Positions 1-12,041 of a DNA stretch of 64,000 nucleotides are shown one piece after another; within the stretch, counting starts at the first letter, position 1, and each line of letters starts with the position of its first letter. A program made the position numbers and the translations under genes. The notes beneath the pieces are model-generated. The model was given only the letters and a program-made list of their open reading frames with translations, was not told where the DNA came from and ran no database searches. Source of the DNA: Plantago major (lineage: Eukaryota; Streptophyta; Magnoliopsida; Lamiales; Plantaginaceae); NCBI GenBank assembly GCA_026545765.1, contig CM048842.1:48989431-49053430 (forward strand), read 5' to 3'.

Positions 1-596
1 ATCCAGCATCCGTGAGAAATCCTTGAGAACATGTCGACGATCCAGCGCACCAGTTTCAATTTGATTAGCATACTGCTTTACCCTTTTTTTCATCAATTTG
101 TAATTGATGTAATATCTGAAGACAGCACAAGAAAAGTTTTCAAATTGGTGCACGCAAGGAACCCATGTTGCATGCATATGCAGCTGCGCTGGTCAAGATA
201 ACTTGAGATGTTCTCTTATAGTATATGCTTCTAAGTTCTAACTTCTATGTGCTAAAGTTCTCTACAACAACACTAGTTTTTAAAATTAATTCTACACCTA
301 GTATAATGCATTTCGTTTTTCAAATCAAAGTAGCTGCATTGATTATAGGAAAGTACACGAGTGGTATATTGATATCTCAAAAGTGATCATATAGTCTAAA
401 TAACACTGGTTTTAAAACATACTCAGTTATAGACTAAATAACTCTACCAGTCAATTAAGCATGTGTAATATTTGGGGAGATTATAAATTGAGGTAATATC
501 AATATGTGATTATGGCCATGGATACAGAGTAACGGATACATACCCTTGCCATTCTTGGATTTGTCTCTCCTTCAACTTTTTCCCGAAAGCAACCAT
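1..596 (-). CDS. SPX-MFS vacuolar phosphate transporter (PHT5/VPT type), 5' part
   Basis: Only the first two coding exons are in the window. Exon 1 (596 to 544) begins [17 protein letters not shown] and ends with the first two bases of a Gly codon before a gtatgt donor. Exon 2 starts at 115 after cttcag, completes that codon as GGA, and continues [12 protein letters not shown]... to [11 protein letters not shown] before leaving the window. This is the start of an SPX domain. The lysine-rich [10 protein letters not shown] helix forms part of the inositol-pyrophosphate binding surface known in SPX proteins. The exact N-terminus MVAFGK and the spacing fit plant SPX-MFS proteins, tonoplast transporters that load phosphate into the vacuole; the MFS part lies outside the window. 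Single-domain SPX, PHO1 and NLA proteins are less likely because their N-termini differ. The paralogue cannot be named. Confidence 0.88.
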
Positions 597-597
597 T

Positions 598-2045
598 TCT
601 GTTTTGGCATAAAAGTCATCTCTCAGACAAGAATGATATGATAACTATACTGGAGACTAAGATGGCTTTTCACATAACCATTTTGTCTTTTGGCATAAAA
701 AGGAAATTTCTAAATTTTCACATGATCAATGATCAGATCATAAGATACAATATACTTGCAGTTCAAAGTAAAAGTATTGAAAAAAGCTATCTGCCTGAAC
801 CTGTTTGCACACATCAATGATTGAGCGAAGCATTAAAAACATTTAGAAAAACACTCTGTGGACAATGCATCTTACTTCCCAGTTCCTACTCATGCAAACT
901 ATGCACTACCAACAGTGACAAGTAAATAGCATCTAGCTTTAAACACCATAACAAATGCTATGACATCATCGCTGACAAGCTAATATGAAGTCATTCATTC
1001 ACACCAACAATGCCGGTTTGCCAAATCATTAAACGAACGCTATATGGTACCCAATATGCCTACACAAGAGATTTCTCCAGTACTTATCCTCAATCTCAAA
1101 TAAAATTGTCTACCTTAAGCCTGCAACAGAGTAGGCACCGTAAACTCAGAGAAATCCTCAGCTAACTGACTGCAGGCTATATATAACCATATCCCTCCCT
1201 AGTACTTCCATATTCGTCAGATAAACAAACAACTTCTACATGTACTGACTCAGAATTGCCCTTTCATACTGTCCAAGAGCTGGCAAAACCAAATCTCACA
1301 GTAGGAAAAAGCAAAACACTTTACACTAAACAAACAAACCAGACTTAGACCACACCAAATCCAACAAAACCAAATAAATAAGTTTATAAAACTTGATTCT
1401 GAATCTAATTCATGCCAGCTCAGCGCAAAATACAAGTCAGGCTGTAAAAGTCATGTATGTACTAAAAAGAGAACATACATACATGTGAGCACATTAACAA
1501 CTAAACCTTTGACAATTAGTTAATGAATAACTATTTGCCTTTCAAAAAAAACAACTAAACCTTTAGCACTGACCATAAAATATTCCGATATCCAACAATC
1601 AGACCACCTCAAAGCTTACTACGTGTCCTTTACATGAATAGCTCATCAAAACAGCAAAAAAAATCACAAATCATCAAAACAGAAAGAAAAAAATTCACAA
1701 ATCATCAAAATTGAATCATTCAGCTTTATCAAATACGCGAAACATGCAGGCATTAAGAAAGGCAGTAAAAAGAGAAGGAGCAATTACCTGTAAAGTAGTG
1801 AAAGGCAGCGGAGTTTTTAGATAAGCATCAACAAACAGTAGAATTTAGGAGAAGTTGAATTTATGAGAATTGTGAGCTGACAGAAACGAGAAACCTAATT
1901 AGGAAGGGAATTTGGAGGTTTTGAAAGCAAGTGGCAACTAGCCAACTATATATGGTTTGAAATAAATTGGAAATCAAGAGAGAGAAAGAGGAATGGAGGT
2001 GATTGATGGGAAGCCAAGATAGAGAAAAAGAAAGAAGAAAAATAT
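598..2045 (-). promoter_or_regulatory. 5' leader exon, leader intron and core promoter of the SPX-MFS gene
   Basis: A splice donor (TTTACAG followed by gtaattg) ends a non-coding leader exon at 1788. An acceptor (ccaaaacag) lies two bases upstream of the start codon, so the mRNA start region is joined across an intron of about 1.2 kb (599-1787). The leader exon is CT-rich on the coding strand. A TATATAT element at 2075-2081 would place the start of transcription near 2045. Splice sites and TATA are read directly; the transcription start is inferred. Confidence 0.6.
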
Positions 2046-2689
2046 GAAAGGAGGGATTTAGTTATAACAGAAAGATATATATGATGAAGACGATGATCAT
2101 GTGAGAGGGATCCGTGTTTGAAGCTTTTTTGTTATGTTCATGATTGCTTCCTTTGCTCTTCCAATTAGTAGTAATTCCCTTATATATTATGATTAATTCT
2201 CAACAAACATTACGTGTTTTACTAAGAACATTGTTAATATGCATATACATAAATATGATATAACATGTTAATTATAAAACATTATCGATATTGTTTAAAA
2301 CATTATACATATACTTAAAAACTTCAATTCATACCTTAGGTATCTCGCTAATACACGTCTCTTTCAAAACTTTGTGATGTATTATTAGTATTTCACAATA
2401 GTAGTATCTTATTTTAAATATCATATCCTTGTTGTTTTCAATTTTATAATGTTACGAATGAATGAATATTAGGCTAGTCCTGGACATGTGAGTACTGGGA
2501 AAAGGTCCCACATGTTGTAGATTGTAACAGTGACTCTGCTCAACTCGACTGAACACACTTGTGTTGAGTGGCAATAATTATACAGAAACAGAAAAAGGAA
2601 GGATGATGATACTCGTTAAAAGTTGAAAATCGAACAGATAAAATACTTGCAAACTCCAACACCAGACTATGCATTAAGATTGGGACTCA

Positions 2690-3130
2690 GTGTATGGCTT
2701 CGGAATTGAAGTGGAGACCGGAACTGTCCAATTGATGAAGTGGGAGCCGGGAGAGTGACTCCCAGTCGGAAAGAGAGCTAGTAAGGGAATTCTCTCAAAG
2801 CTCAGATGGATCTCTCGTTCACGATGGGGCAGGCACTGTGGCAGCCTACCAACTGGAAATTCGAAAGTTGTTTGTTGTCAATAGATGTCTATGTTGCCGG
2901 CATAAAACCATTCTCAATGGGTCGTGGAACATGTTTTCGTGGTGCAAAAAATTCTGCAATGAGTTCAAGACGACGACAAGATTCCAAAAACTGTCATTCA
3001 ATAGGCCGTGTTACTATTCCATCGTTAAAATTTCTTTTTTCTTTTTACATATTAAGCATACTATAAAAGTATTTAGAAGTTGAAATTAATGAAATTGAAT
3101 TTTAAAAATTACTGTTTTTTTTTTCAAATC
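2690..3130. mobile_element. Harbinger-related AT-rich fragment
   Basis: The stretch around 3040-3115 (acatattaagcatactataa, then aagtatttagaagttgaaat and following) closely matches 63345-63400 inside the Harbinger MITE at the right end of the window. The upstream part (2800-3010) has two overlapping short open frames without recognisable similarity. It probably belongs to the left, non-transposase part of the Harbinger element that continues to 4858, but no left terminal repeat was found. Confidence 0.4.
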
Positions 3131-3282
3131 GGATATGAATAAAAGTCGGACTCCAGATAATATTAGACAACACAAATTCATTCATTGAAATCATAAAAAC
3201 GATACAAGACAAAAACGGACGTACTAGAAATGAAATAACAACACACATACATAAACATAAAAACTAAGAACGATACGACGCA

Positions 3283-4318
3283 CTATAAAGTCCAAACATG
3301 TCCCATCAAGTCTTTTTGAAGATGTTCATGTGTTGTCAAACTCTGCAAGTCTTTCTTTTCCAGGTAGTTGCTGACTTGATTGATCATAAAACATTCGCGA
3401 GTGAAGCCATTAGTAAGGTCGACAGATATGCCTAATTCTCGGTTATCTTGTTTGAATTCATTGATCACTTCTTCATAGTTGAGATATATTTGTGCCTCTC
3501 ATCCTCAACTATCATATTATGTTAGCAGATGCAACACAACATGATTCTAGCTAGGTCTACTATGTTATGTGACAAGGTTGGATTTTTGATAATTTTGTAG
3601 CTTGCTTAGAGAACTCTGAATGCGCATTCAACATCTTTCGTGCACGCCTCCGGTCGGTTTAAACTTAGCCTATTTGGATTGATTGGGGCTTTGATGGACT
3701 TTATAAATGTTGCATACTTTGGATATATGTCATCCGTGAGATAGTAGCATATGTCGTACTGATTGTCATTCACTTTGAGTTACAAGCATGGGCTTTCCTC
3801 GTAGTACTTTGTCGGTAACCGTGCAACCACCGTAAGACCATTATGTTTGCCTGCAACAACAAAGAATGAATGCCAGAATTAAGTATATTGCGATGCAACC
3901 GCCTCTAAGACAATTCTAGCTCTCTTATTTTTTCCTTGGAATTTACCTTTACAAGGCGCCGAACAGTTCTTCCATTCCTCGTGCGTACAGTCGATACTTC
4001 CGAGCATGCTGTGAAAACCTCTCCTAGAATGATGTCGAGAAACCCACGTACATCATCCGCATTGACCCTCACTATATAAGTCGGACCAAACACCGCAATC
4101 ACACCATCACAAAAATGTTTGAGATCTAGATCACCAGAGGTCTCACTAAGTCGAGTGTATTCATCGACCAGGTCTGCACATACACCATAACAAATATGTA
4201 TAATGACTGAGGTGCTTTTTTGAAGTGCCGTGAACCCCATCTTTCCTAAATCATTTGGGCGATGGACGAAATATGGATCTACGTCGAAACTTCTTTGCTC
4301 CCCACATCGATTTTTCAC
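3283..4318 (-). pseudogene. Decayed PIF/Harbinger transposase
   Basis: The 5' portion (4318 to 3905) is open for 137 codons and reads DPYFVHRPNDLGKMGFTALQ ... YGVCADLVDEYTRLSET ... GVIAVFGPTYI, the N-terminal half of plant PIF/Harbinger (DDE_4) transposases. Further downstream on the same strand are recognisable later blocks: YLTDDIYPKYATFIKSI, then DVECAFRVL, and MIVEDER near 3505. The middle part carrying the first catalytic acidic residue is missing or scrambled, and stops interrupt the DVECAFRVL and ARIMLCC blocks, so this is not a working enzyme. The intact family cuts and pastes at TTA/TAA sites with help from a Myb-like partner. Confidence 0.82.
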
Positions 4319-4376
4319 TAAAGTAATCTTGCTCTAGTAAAACATCTAAGTGCTCTCGGTTTTGTTCATTTTAACA

Positions 4377-4396
4377 CCCCCCCCCCCCCCCCCCCC
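4377..4396. repeat. Poly-C tract of 20
   Basis: Twenty consecutive cytosines lie just upstream of the transposase remnant. The other strand is G20 and could form a G-quadruplex. Length is probably polymorphic. Confidence 0.95.
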
Positions 4397-4739
4397 TTCA
4401 TTTTTTGTGGTTTTGAGTTTGGATGTGGTTGATTATTTCAGGAGAAGCTTCAAGAAGTACTTTGGTAAATTTGTGATATTAGTTGGAACTTGATGAACCG
4501 ACATCACCATAACTTCATCATCGTCGGAACTTGATGACAATGCGAATTTAGAGCGTTTTAAGTTTAAGAGAGGAAGAAGGGTGAAAGTTGAGGTGTAGTG
4601 AAATTAATGGATTTTGGTGTGTATTTATAGATTCGGAAAAATATGATAGTTGGTATAATTTTTATATTTTATTATTATTTAAATAATATAATACTACAAA
4701 TTAAACAAAATCAAAAGGTAATTTAAAAAAAAACATAAA

Positions 4740-4861
4740 ATTGTGGGCGGCTGGCCCACAATATATCTGTTGGGCTGGGACCCTACTCACCCAACGGATA
4801 CAAACATTTTTGTCGTAGTGCGACGAGGTTTGCCCGACCACTCCCAATGTGAGTGGTCTAA
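4740..4861 (-). mobile_element. Right terminus of the Harbinger element, TAA target site
   Basis: The element ends ...CCCAATGTGAGTGGTC at 4858, directly followed by TAA (4859-4861), the usual Harbinger target. Read from the outside, the terminus is GACCACTCACATTGGGAGTG, similar in design to GACTACCCGCATTGGGTG at 63236. The left counterpart was not found. Confidence 0.55.
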
Positions 4862-6049
4862 TGTAGTGTTTGCTTAAAACACCAATGTTTTTAAAGGAAC
4901 ACTCTAAGTTCTAAATAATACTTGCATTGTGTGTTTGTCTTTTTTAATCTTTATTGTAAATGGTATTATAGGAGACTTATTCAAAATAAATTAACCATAG
5001 TAAATGTATCTACAAAAAATATATTATGAATATACAATCAATATTTAAAGTAATATAATAAGCAAATTGTGTGACAACATTTTCAAATCAATTTGGATAT
5101 CATATGTTCATCATCTTACTTGTTCAATTTTAATATGGTATGTACATGTGTTTTTTTTGGGTAGAATGTGCATGGTTCGATTCCCATCGATGTGATTTTC
5201 TCCTTTTACTTATCATTATGAAGTTTTTATTCTGAATTATATAGTTCTTTCTAAATAATATGCATACAACAAATACGTATGAAGTTAAAAACTACACACT
5301 TTATCAGACTTTTCTGTAAAATTGATATCTCATTAATTCTACTTGGAAATAAATATGTAAAAATATTATTGTTTAGAACTGTGTTTTGTCCAGTGAATCA
5401 TTTAATCTTTAAAATTATTTTCAATATATATAAATACTAACACTCCTAACATTATTCGGTTTGATCATACTGAATACGCATGTAGTATCTTTGTAAATTG
5501 AAAATAACGTTATATTAATAAATATATTATGTTGAATTAATTTACTATCAAACGAACAAGGTTTACAAAAGCACGGAAACAAAACAAGTGAGATCCTTAA
5601 TCCGATATAAAGACCTATAGACATCAAGTTGCGTTTCTATCTAGCCAACGAATACCGAATCAAAATACACCTCAAGTCAAAGCATTTAGTGATGGCAAAG
5701 CAAAGTTTGTGTTTCTTGTGCGCAAATTGATGATGTCCGTGTTTTAAAACGTAGGGATGCAGTTTGGTGTATTCATGGTTGAATGAAACAATCCTAAAAT
5801 TCATAACTTTGACATGAACAGCTAGGCCTATGTATTGTGGTGACTGTTGGCATTTCAATTGTGATTAATGGCACGCTATGGATTTAGGTGCAAATCCCTT
5901 TCAATACGTCATTTTCTATCGATGTTAACCGTTGGTCTGGGATGGGAACAAACTTATTAACCACCTTACTATATCCTACTCCCTTCCAGACTTTGACTCC
6001 CGAACAAACACATGTTTTAATTGATTTTTTAAATCATCAAATTTCAATT
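4862..6049. other. Intergenic, no gene seen
   Basis: AT-rich DNA without supported genes. Two short minus-strand open frames (5421-5858) lack any recognisable similarity. A GGTTCGATTCC string at 5174 resembles a tRNA B box but nothing around it folds as a tRNA. Confidence 0.6.
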
Positions 6050-6525
6050 TTAACTGTACGAATGATCCCTCACAAATGATGTTTGATATTTTAACAATTT
6101 AACATTTACAATAAAATGTTCAGTTAAATACTTCCTCCGTCCCTGAAATAGCTTCCCATTTTGCTATTTTGGGTGTTCCAATTAAAACTTCTCATTTTCT
6201 TTTTTGGTAAACACTCACCCAACTAAAACATTAAATATAATCAAAAGTAAACCCACTAATATTATTTTATCCCACTTCCAACTTTAAAAATCAATTTGAG
6301 AGACCCATTTGTACTATTTTATCCAAAAGTATATACCTTATTTTCTCCACCCAAAAGGTAAACGGGAAGCTATTCCCGGGATGGAGTAAGTAATAAGTAT
6401 ATAATAAAAATTTTGGAAGTAAAATTTTCATTATATAATCTAATTAAACATTTTATATTTAAAGTTTAAGATTAATTTGTAGTAAAAGTTAAAAGTTTAT
6501 TATTAATCAAAAAAGTCAACATGAA
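6050..6525. mobile_element. Foldback MITE split by a Stowaway-like MITE
   Basis: The inner element (6129-6392) has terminal repeats cttcctccgtccctgaaata and, from the other end, cttactccatcccgggaata, with TA on both sides, as in Stowaway MITEs of the Tc1/mariner group. Flanking it, 6395-6525 carries the arm 'attttcattatataat...aacattttatatttaaag...' also found in the foldback elements at 35137 and 35946. A degenerate partner (aacatttacaataaaatgtt) lies just before 6129. The simplest reading is one MITE inserted into the loop of another. Confidence 0.6.
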
Positions 6526-7656
6526 ATTTGTTAAAGGGCTGGGAGGTGTTAACTATTCAATTTGATCATTAGTTTTAGTTTTCATGTACACTCGGAGTTT
6601 GGGCATGCACTTCTTGACCGTTACACTTTGCTCCATAAGATTTGTGCGCGGGAAACAGCTGTGGCACAAAACAAAACAAAAATACACAAGATGACCTTGA
6701 GGTAAGATCGGAGTCATTATTTTTAAAAACCAGCAAAAAAGTAATTGAATAGATCATCGCAAAGTTTACACGAGTATAATAAATGCTCCATAATTATAAA
6801 AAATTCAAAACCATCTTCCTCCAATCCAGTAAGATCGGATTCATGATCGAACTATATAAATCTTACTTGCGTAATTATAATTAGCCTAATAAAAAATGAG
6901 AGAACAAAATCGTGTCATTACTAAATTTGATATCGTGAGCAAAACTTACAAGAAAAAAGTGGTGAGATTTGGACGTCCAATTTATATTCGTCAAGCGGGA
7001 TGTATAAACCATAAAGTATGTATGATCTACATACCACATGGACAACTTGCACACACGCTACAGCTATTAGATTAGATATTATGGGTTCATGCATTATGAT
7101 CATGCATGCTATTTTAATTGCTTATAACATCTATAATGATCATATACAGTATCAATTCCCAAACTTAATTATACATACGTGTATACATCATGTTGCCATT
7201 TTTACCATGAACCTCTTTTCAGGTACGACGCCAACTTATTTTAGATCACATAGCTTGAACTTGAAATTTTACTTAATTGAACTCAAATTAGTCGCCAATT
7301 AAACTAACATTTCCCCACTAGTCCAGTACTATTACCTTATATCATAATTTAATCTCCATGTGTAAAACTAAGTCTTACATGCATTGAATTTGCAAGTGAG
7401 GGAGGGTGTGGTTTGGTAGCATTACATCATTTTATGATAATATATTAAATAACGAATTGGAGTCAGACTTGATGAGTACTCCTGTATATATTGCATCTGT
7501 GATTTGAAGTCTGTACATGCTCTCCACATGCATGTGTATTTCATAGACATTACAGTATCTATTTTTTATTTGGTCGTCCAAGCTTTGACAAAACTGAGCC
7601 CCTCCAAGTCTCCAACTCCATATTAAATGTAGATCAAAGTTCGGTGAAATATTTAT
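6526..7656. other. Intergenic, no gene seen
   Basis: AT-rich sequence with only short open frames on both strands, none recognisable. Confidence 0.6.
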
Positions 7657-8054
7657 GGTTGTTTGGATGGAACTCGATTTTAATTGAGTTAACATTGGTA
7701 TCATGTTTTATCTAGCGATTTAATTGAGCTCCTCGTTTTTAATACACTTACTATTTACAACTCAAGTAAAATATTTATTTCTATCTACTATTTTTCTCGC
7801 ACTTTACTTGCTCATTTATTGTAACACCATTAAACAAATCACAAAACATTAAAATCAATCAAATAATCTTAAAATATCTTATACATATAACTCCACTCTT
7901 ATACTACCTATATAACAACCCAAAAAACCCCATAGAATTTTAACAATGTATCACAATACAATCTGTAACAACGCAATTAAAATTTAGTTATTATATATTC
8001 ACATGTTAAAACTCTGTTGAAATCCGGTCAATTAAAGTTGTGAGTCAAACAGTC
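7657..8054. mobile_element. hAT-type MITE, copy 1
   Basis: Ends are GGTTGTTTGG at the left and, read inward from the right, GACTGTTTG. The interior has the family's body: ctactatttttctcgcactt, then ttgtaacaccattaaacaaa, then catataactccactcttata and acctatataacaaccc. The same body recurs in copies at 12844, 55911 and (inverted) 62361. It has no coding capacity. Confidence 0.6.
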
Positions 8055-9628
8055 TATTAGTTTTGTAATGCAATAGTAAATAATACTCATATTAGTATAA
8101 ATTAGGTGAGTGTAAAACAATTAGACATGAGTTTTACTATGATTTCACTTAACTGTAGTTTTTATTTTGGACACAAATAATAATGTTAATTCTTAAAAGA
8201 GGCCAAGTTAAGATAGATAAAAGGACTCAATATAAAATGTTTGATCCTTTTTAGTTAAATTTTGCGGGTCTGGGATCATGGAGCGGGTCACCCAAGTGGA
8301 GAGACCCATAAATAAAATCACTAAAGTCCAGGTCAAAACATACTGTAATTTGTTTGGAGACAAGTTTAGAATTGAAAAATGTGACTGAATGTAGGAATGA
8401 TTGGTTTGTAAGCATGCTACTACTGGAAGGTAGCTAAGCTAAATTAATGGCGATTGCGAACCACTGGAACATTTTGTTAATACTCCTAGTTATCTATAAC
8501 TTTCGTACATTTATCACTTTAACCATCTCAGTCTCTCAGAAAGCTTTATATATACTATACACAAGTTTAAATGGCAGATTTGCCTCTAAATAACTTATTC
8601 AGAGATATACGTTATCAATAAACCATCAACGTTATTAATCAAAACGCCTACGTCAGAAACGAAATGTTTTGTTGAATATTTAAAAACACCAATGCCGGTA
8701 ATATACGTTTTGATTAATAACATCGATAATTTTCTTGATAATATAGGTACGTCTTTAAATAGATTACCTAGAGACTGTCTGAGACTTACTCTAAAAAGTA
8801 AGCTATTTATACCAACAAATAATAATCAATCTTATATTTACACACAAATTATATATTACATCACTAAAAATATTTTTTATTAAGTTTTTTATCTTTATCA
8901 TTTACTTCAAAATTTTCACATAAAAGTATACATAGTATATACAATCAAAAACTAAAGGAGTACAATTAGTAAAATGTGAAAAAATTCATATATCGCAAGG
9001 TTAGCAGATCTTTAAGTCGATAAGTTAAAATAACGATAAAATATAAAATGCGAAAAAAAGACTTTTAGCCAGAAACGCATTATTATTCACAGAAAGTTGA
9101 GATTGTTATTATTTATCGCATATGTAATTTTCATTTTAGTAATTTATAAAATTATATATAAGACATTTAAAAATTATAAATGTATAAAGTTATAAGGACG
9201 AAATAAGTAGAAAAGAACTAAGGAATAAAGACATGGACCAGTGTTATGGACCTCCATAAAACATAGAAGCAACAAGTGGTCGCAATGAACCAACCGGTCC
9301 ATGATAATTTTATTAATTTCCCAATCAAAGAAAGCAACTTTATTTAATGGAATTCCAAGACAATACATTAAATTACAAATGCCATCACTTTTTTTTTCAT
9401 TCATACTACACTGTGTCGACATAGACAGACACTAAGGTCAAGAGACCCTAGTCACTTTATTGGTTATTATCTAAACAGGTTTTTGTGTATAGCACCCTCC
9501 CTCTTTAGATGCCGATTTTTTTACAAGGCCCTTAATGATTCATAAATTATAACGAAATTTAAGCTTTGATGATTGAACTGTAAAAAATGATATTTTTAAT
9601 CAAAACTAAAAGTAAACTCACGAGAGCA
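8055..9628. other. Intergenic, no gene seen
   Basis: AT-rich; no open frame with recognisable similarity on either strand and no clear repeat. Confidence 0.55.
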
Positions 9629-9904
9629 GAGTGTTTGTTTATGAACTCAAATTGAGTTTATTCAACTCAAATTGAGTTTGAACCAATCTTCATATTTGTT
9701 TTTCAATTTCGTATTGTGATACTATTCATCAATTCAAAACTCAATTCAAAACTTAATTATTTATCATTTCATTCTTACAAAACCTATTCAAATATCCTAC
9801 AAAACCTATAAATATTACAATTTAACACAAAACACAAAACTCAATTCCAATTTAGTTACTATTCATCAATTCAAAACTCAATTCAAATTCAGAAACAAAC
9901 ACTC
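9629..9904. mobile_element. Short hAT-type MITE, copy 2
   Basis: Terminal inverted repeats GAGTGTTTGTTT at both ends (9629 and 9904) enclose AT-rich DNA with repeated aactcaattcaaa motifs related to the other copies in this window. No clear target-site duplication. Confidence 0.6.
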
Positions 9905-9974
9905 TAAGTGGTCAAGTGTCCCAAACGCTTTTTTGCTTTTTTGCATTTCTTTTAAATATAATCCATTTTTTGTT

Positions 9975-10075
9975 TCTAATGGAAGCTTTGATTTGAAGCT
10001 TCCATGGAAAAAGCTCCGGTTTGGAGCATGGAGCTCCATTGAAATTTTTATGGAGGCTCCATTTTTCAATTTTAA
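9975..10075. repeat. Palindromic GAAGCT/AGCTTC cluster
   Basis: Overlapping palindromes (tggaagctttgatttgaagc then ttccatgg, followed by gctccggtttggagcatgga) form a compact hairpin-rich patch. It resembles the GC-rich palindromes at 11605-11770. Confidence 0.6.
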
Positions 10076-11273
10076 TTTTTTTTAATTAGTTACCGAAATG
10101 AATTGAAATATGAGGAATTAAAATTTTGGGGTATGATTGCTGAAATTTAAATTTGAGGTCTGTTTATTTCAATTCACAAGTTTTAGTGTGAAGTATTATA
10201 TGACGATAGTGTAACATATAAAATATTAGAGATAAATGTGTAATAAGATTAAAATTGTTGTTTTTAAAGAAATGGTTTGTTGAATTTAAATGTAGGGGCA
10301 GTTCAAACTTTTCAACAAAATCGAATGCCGAATTGAAATTTCAGATCTAATTATAATTTCTTTAATTATTAGGACCAAAATGAATACTGACCATCCAGAA
10401 GGCAGTCAGATGGGAAAACTTCATTCTAAATAGCCAATGCGTCTTGTTAGGCTATACTTGCCCAAATAGATCATTATAATTAAATTAAATTTAATTCATT
10501 CATTTCTCACGTGCACCATCGATTAATGTTTTGCTAACCAGAAGCAAATACAGGAAAACTTCTACAAATCAATATTATTGGACCCGGAGGATTTTATTCT
10601 TATAGTGAGATACTCCCATCTTATAAAAGTTACTTTTTTATTTTATGTAAATTTTAAGAAATATGAAATAAAATTGTAAATAGATGGTAGAAAGTAAGAA
10701 AAAGAATATAAAAGTAAGAGAGATAATAGATAAAGTAGGAAAGAGAATGATAAAAAATTAATAATTGCAAATAGTGGGTTTTCAAAAAAGGAAACCTTAA
10801 ACTTTAAAAACTCTTGAAATGGTAAAAAGTAAACCTTTAAAAAGAAGTGAAGAGTATTATATAAGTAATAACTTACTAATTTATTAATTTAGATAGGTTC
10901 AAAAACATGAACATGCAATACAAAATTTCTGATCCAATAAGCCAATTATAATGTACATTATCTACGAAGATAAATTTTTACACAAATTAATATGTATTTA
11001 TATTCACATAATAATTTGATTTGTAAGTTTGAATGATGCAAATGAATTTGACTCGAATAATTAAAATGTTGCAAATTCATGAGAAGAATCACTCGAACGA
11101 GATATAACATAAATTAAATGTGAATCGCTTGTTAGATTTTTCATGTGTAAATATTGAACGTTACGAAATTTAGACTTTATAAAAAATAGTGGTTGGTGTT
11201 GTTTAAAATCTAGTAGATGATGAAGTTAAGTATGATCAATAGTTTTCGAATCGGTTACTCGAAAAGAAGAAGG

Positions 11274-12041
11274 GGCTTTCTACCGTCAGTCAAGGTGTCG
11301 CCCTGACTAACGTCAATCACCTATTTTGAGCCATTAGATTAAAATTTTAACGGTGGAGATCGAATAATTTGTTACCTTTTGCACTAAGTGTTGCCATGGG
11401 GTGTCGCTCGTCGCATAAGGTGTCATTTACGTGTTGCTCTAACCGCCTACGTCGCTTTAAATTATTTAAATATATTTAAAAAATATTTTTGATCTATTAA
11501 AAAATTACCTCTATTAAAAAATCAAACTTAAAATTTTGAAATCAAAACCAATAATTAAAATTAAATCACCTATCTTCTTCCCCACCACCACAACTCACCG
11601 GAAGCCGCCACGGAAGCTCCGATCTGGAGCTTCCGCCATGGATGTGGAAGCTCCGGCCACGAGCTCCGATCTGGAGCTTCCGCCATGGAAGCTCCAGATC
11701 GGAGCTTCCGCCATTGAAGCTCCGATCCGGAGCTTTCATGGCGGAAGCTCCAAAAAAAAAAAACTGATCAGCTTTCCGCCATGGAAGCTCTGGCAGTGAT
11801 TTTGGTGGTGGTGTGCGGTGGTGGTCGAGATTGGGGAAGGAGAGTTAAAATTTTAATAATTAAATTTTTTTAAAGAAGTTAATAGTTTCAAAAAAAAAAA
11901 AAAAAGCGGTTGAAGGCGATACAGAGCAATGGTTGAGGCGACAGAAGGCGGTTGAGGACATCGAAGAACGACACGTGTCAAATGTCAATACATTGACTGA
12001 CAATATAGTCAGGGCGACACCTTGACTAACGGTAGAAAACC
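11274..12041. mobile_element. 768-bp TIR element, probably Mutator-like
   Basis: Long terminal inverted repeats: the left reads GGCTTTCTACCGTCAGTCAA then GGTGTCGCCCTGACTA, and the right read inward gives GGTTTTCTACCGTTAGTCAA then GGTGTCGCCCTGACTA, about 36 bp with two mismatches. No transposase is present, so it would need to be mobilised in trans. I could not find a clean target-site duplication, so the superfamily (Mutator or hAT) is inferred from the long repeats. The interior includes the GC-rich palindromic block at 11605-11770 and a poly-A tract at about 11888-11904. Confidence 0.7.
11600..11790. repeat. GC-rich palindromic minirepeats inside the TIR element
   Basis: About five partly inverted copies of a unit built from GGAAGCTC, CGATC and GAGCTTCC (for example gctccgatctggagcttccg then ccatgg). 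A short plus-strand frame crosses it (11536-11799), but its composition simply follows the repeat, so I do not call a gene. Confidence 0.7.

Noticed and set aside
5150-5200. tRNA or SINE from a B-box-like GGTTCGATTCC
   Set aside because: No A box, no cloverleaf and no poly-A tail or duplication could be found.
10600-10860. Another Stowaway MITE starting tactcccatcttataaaag
   Set aside because: The other end does not match convincingly; similarity may be chance in AT-rich DNA.
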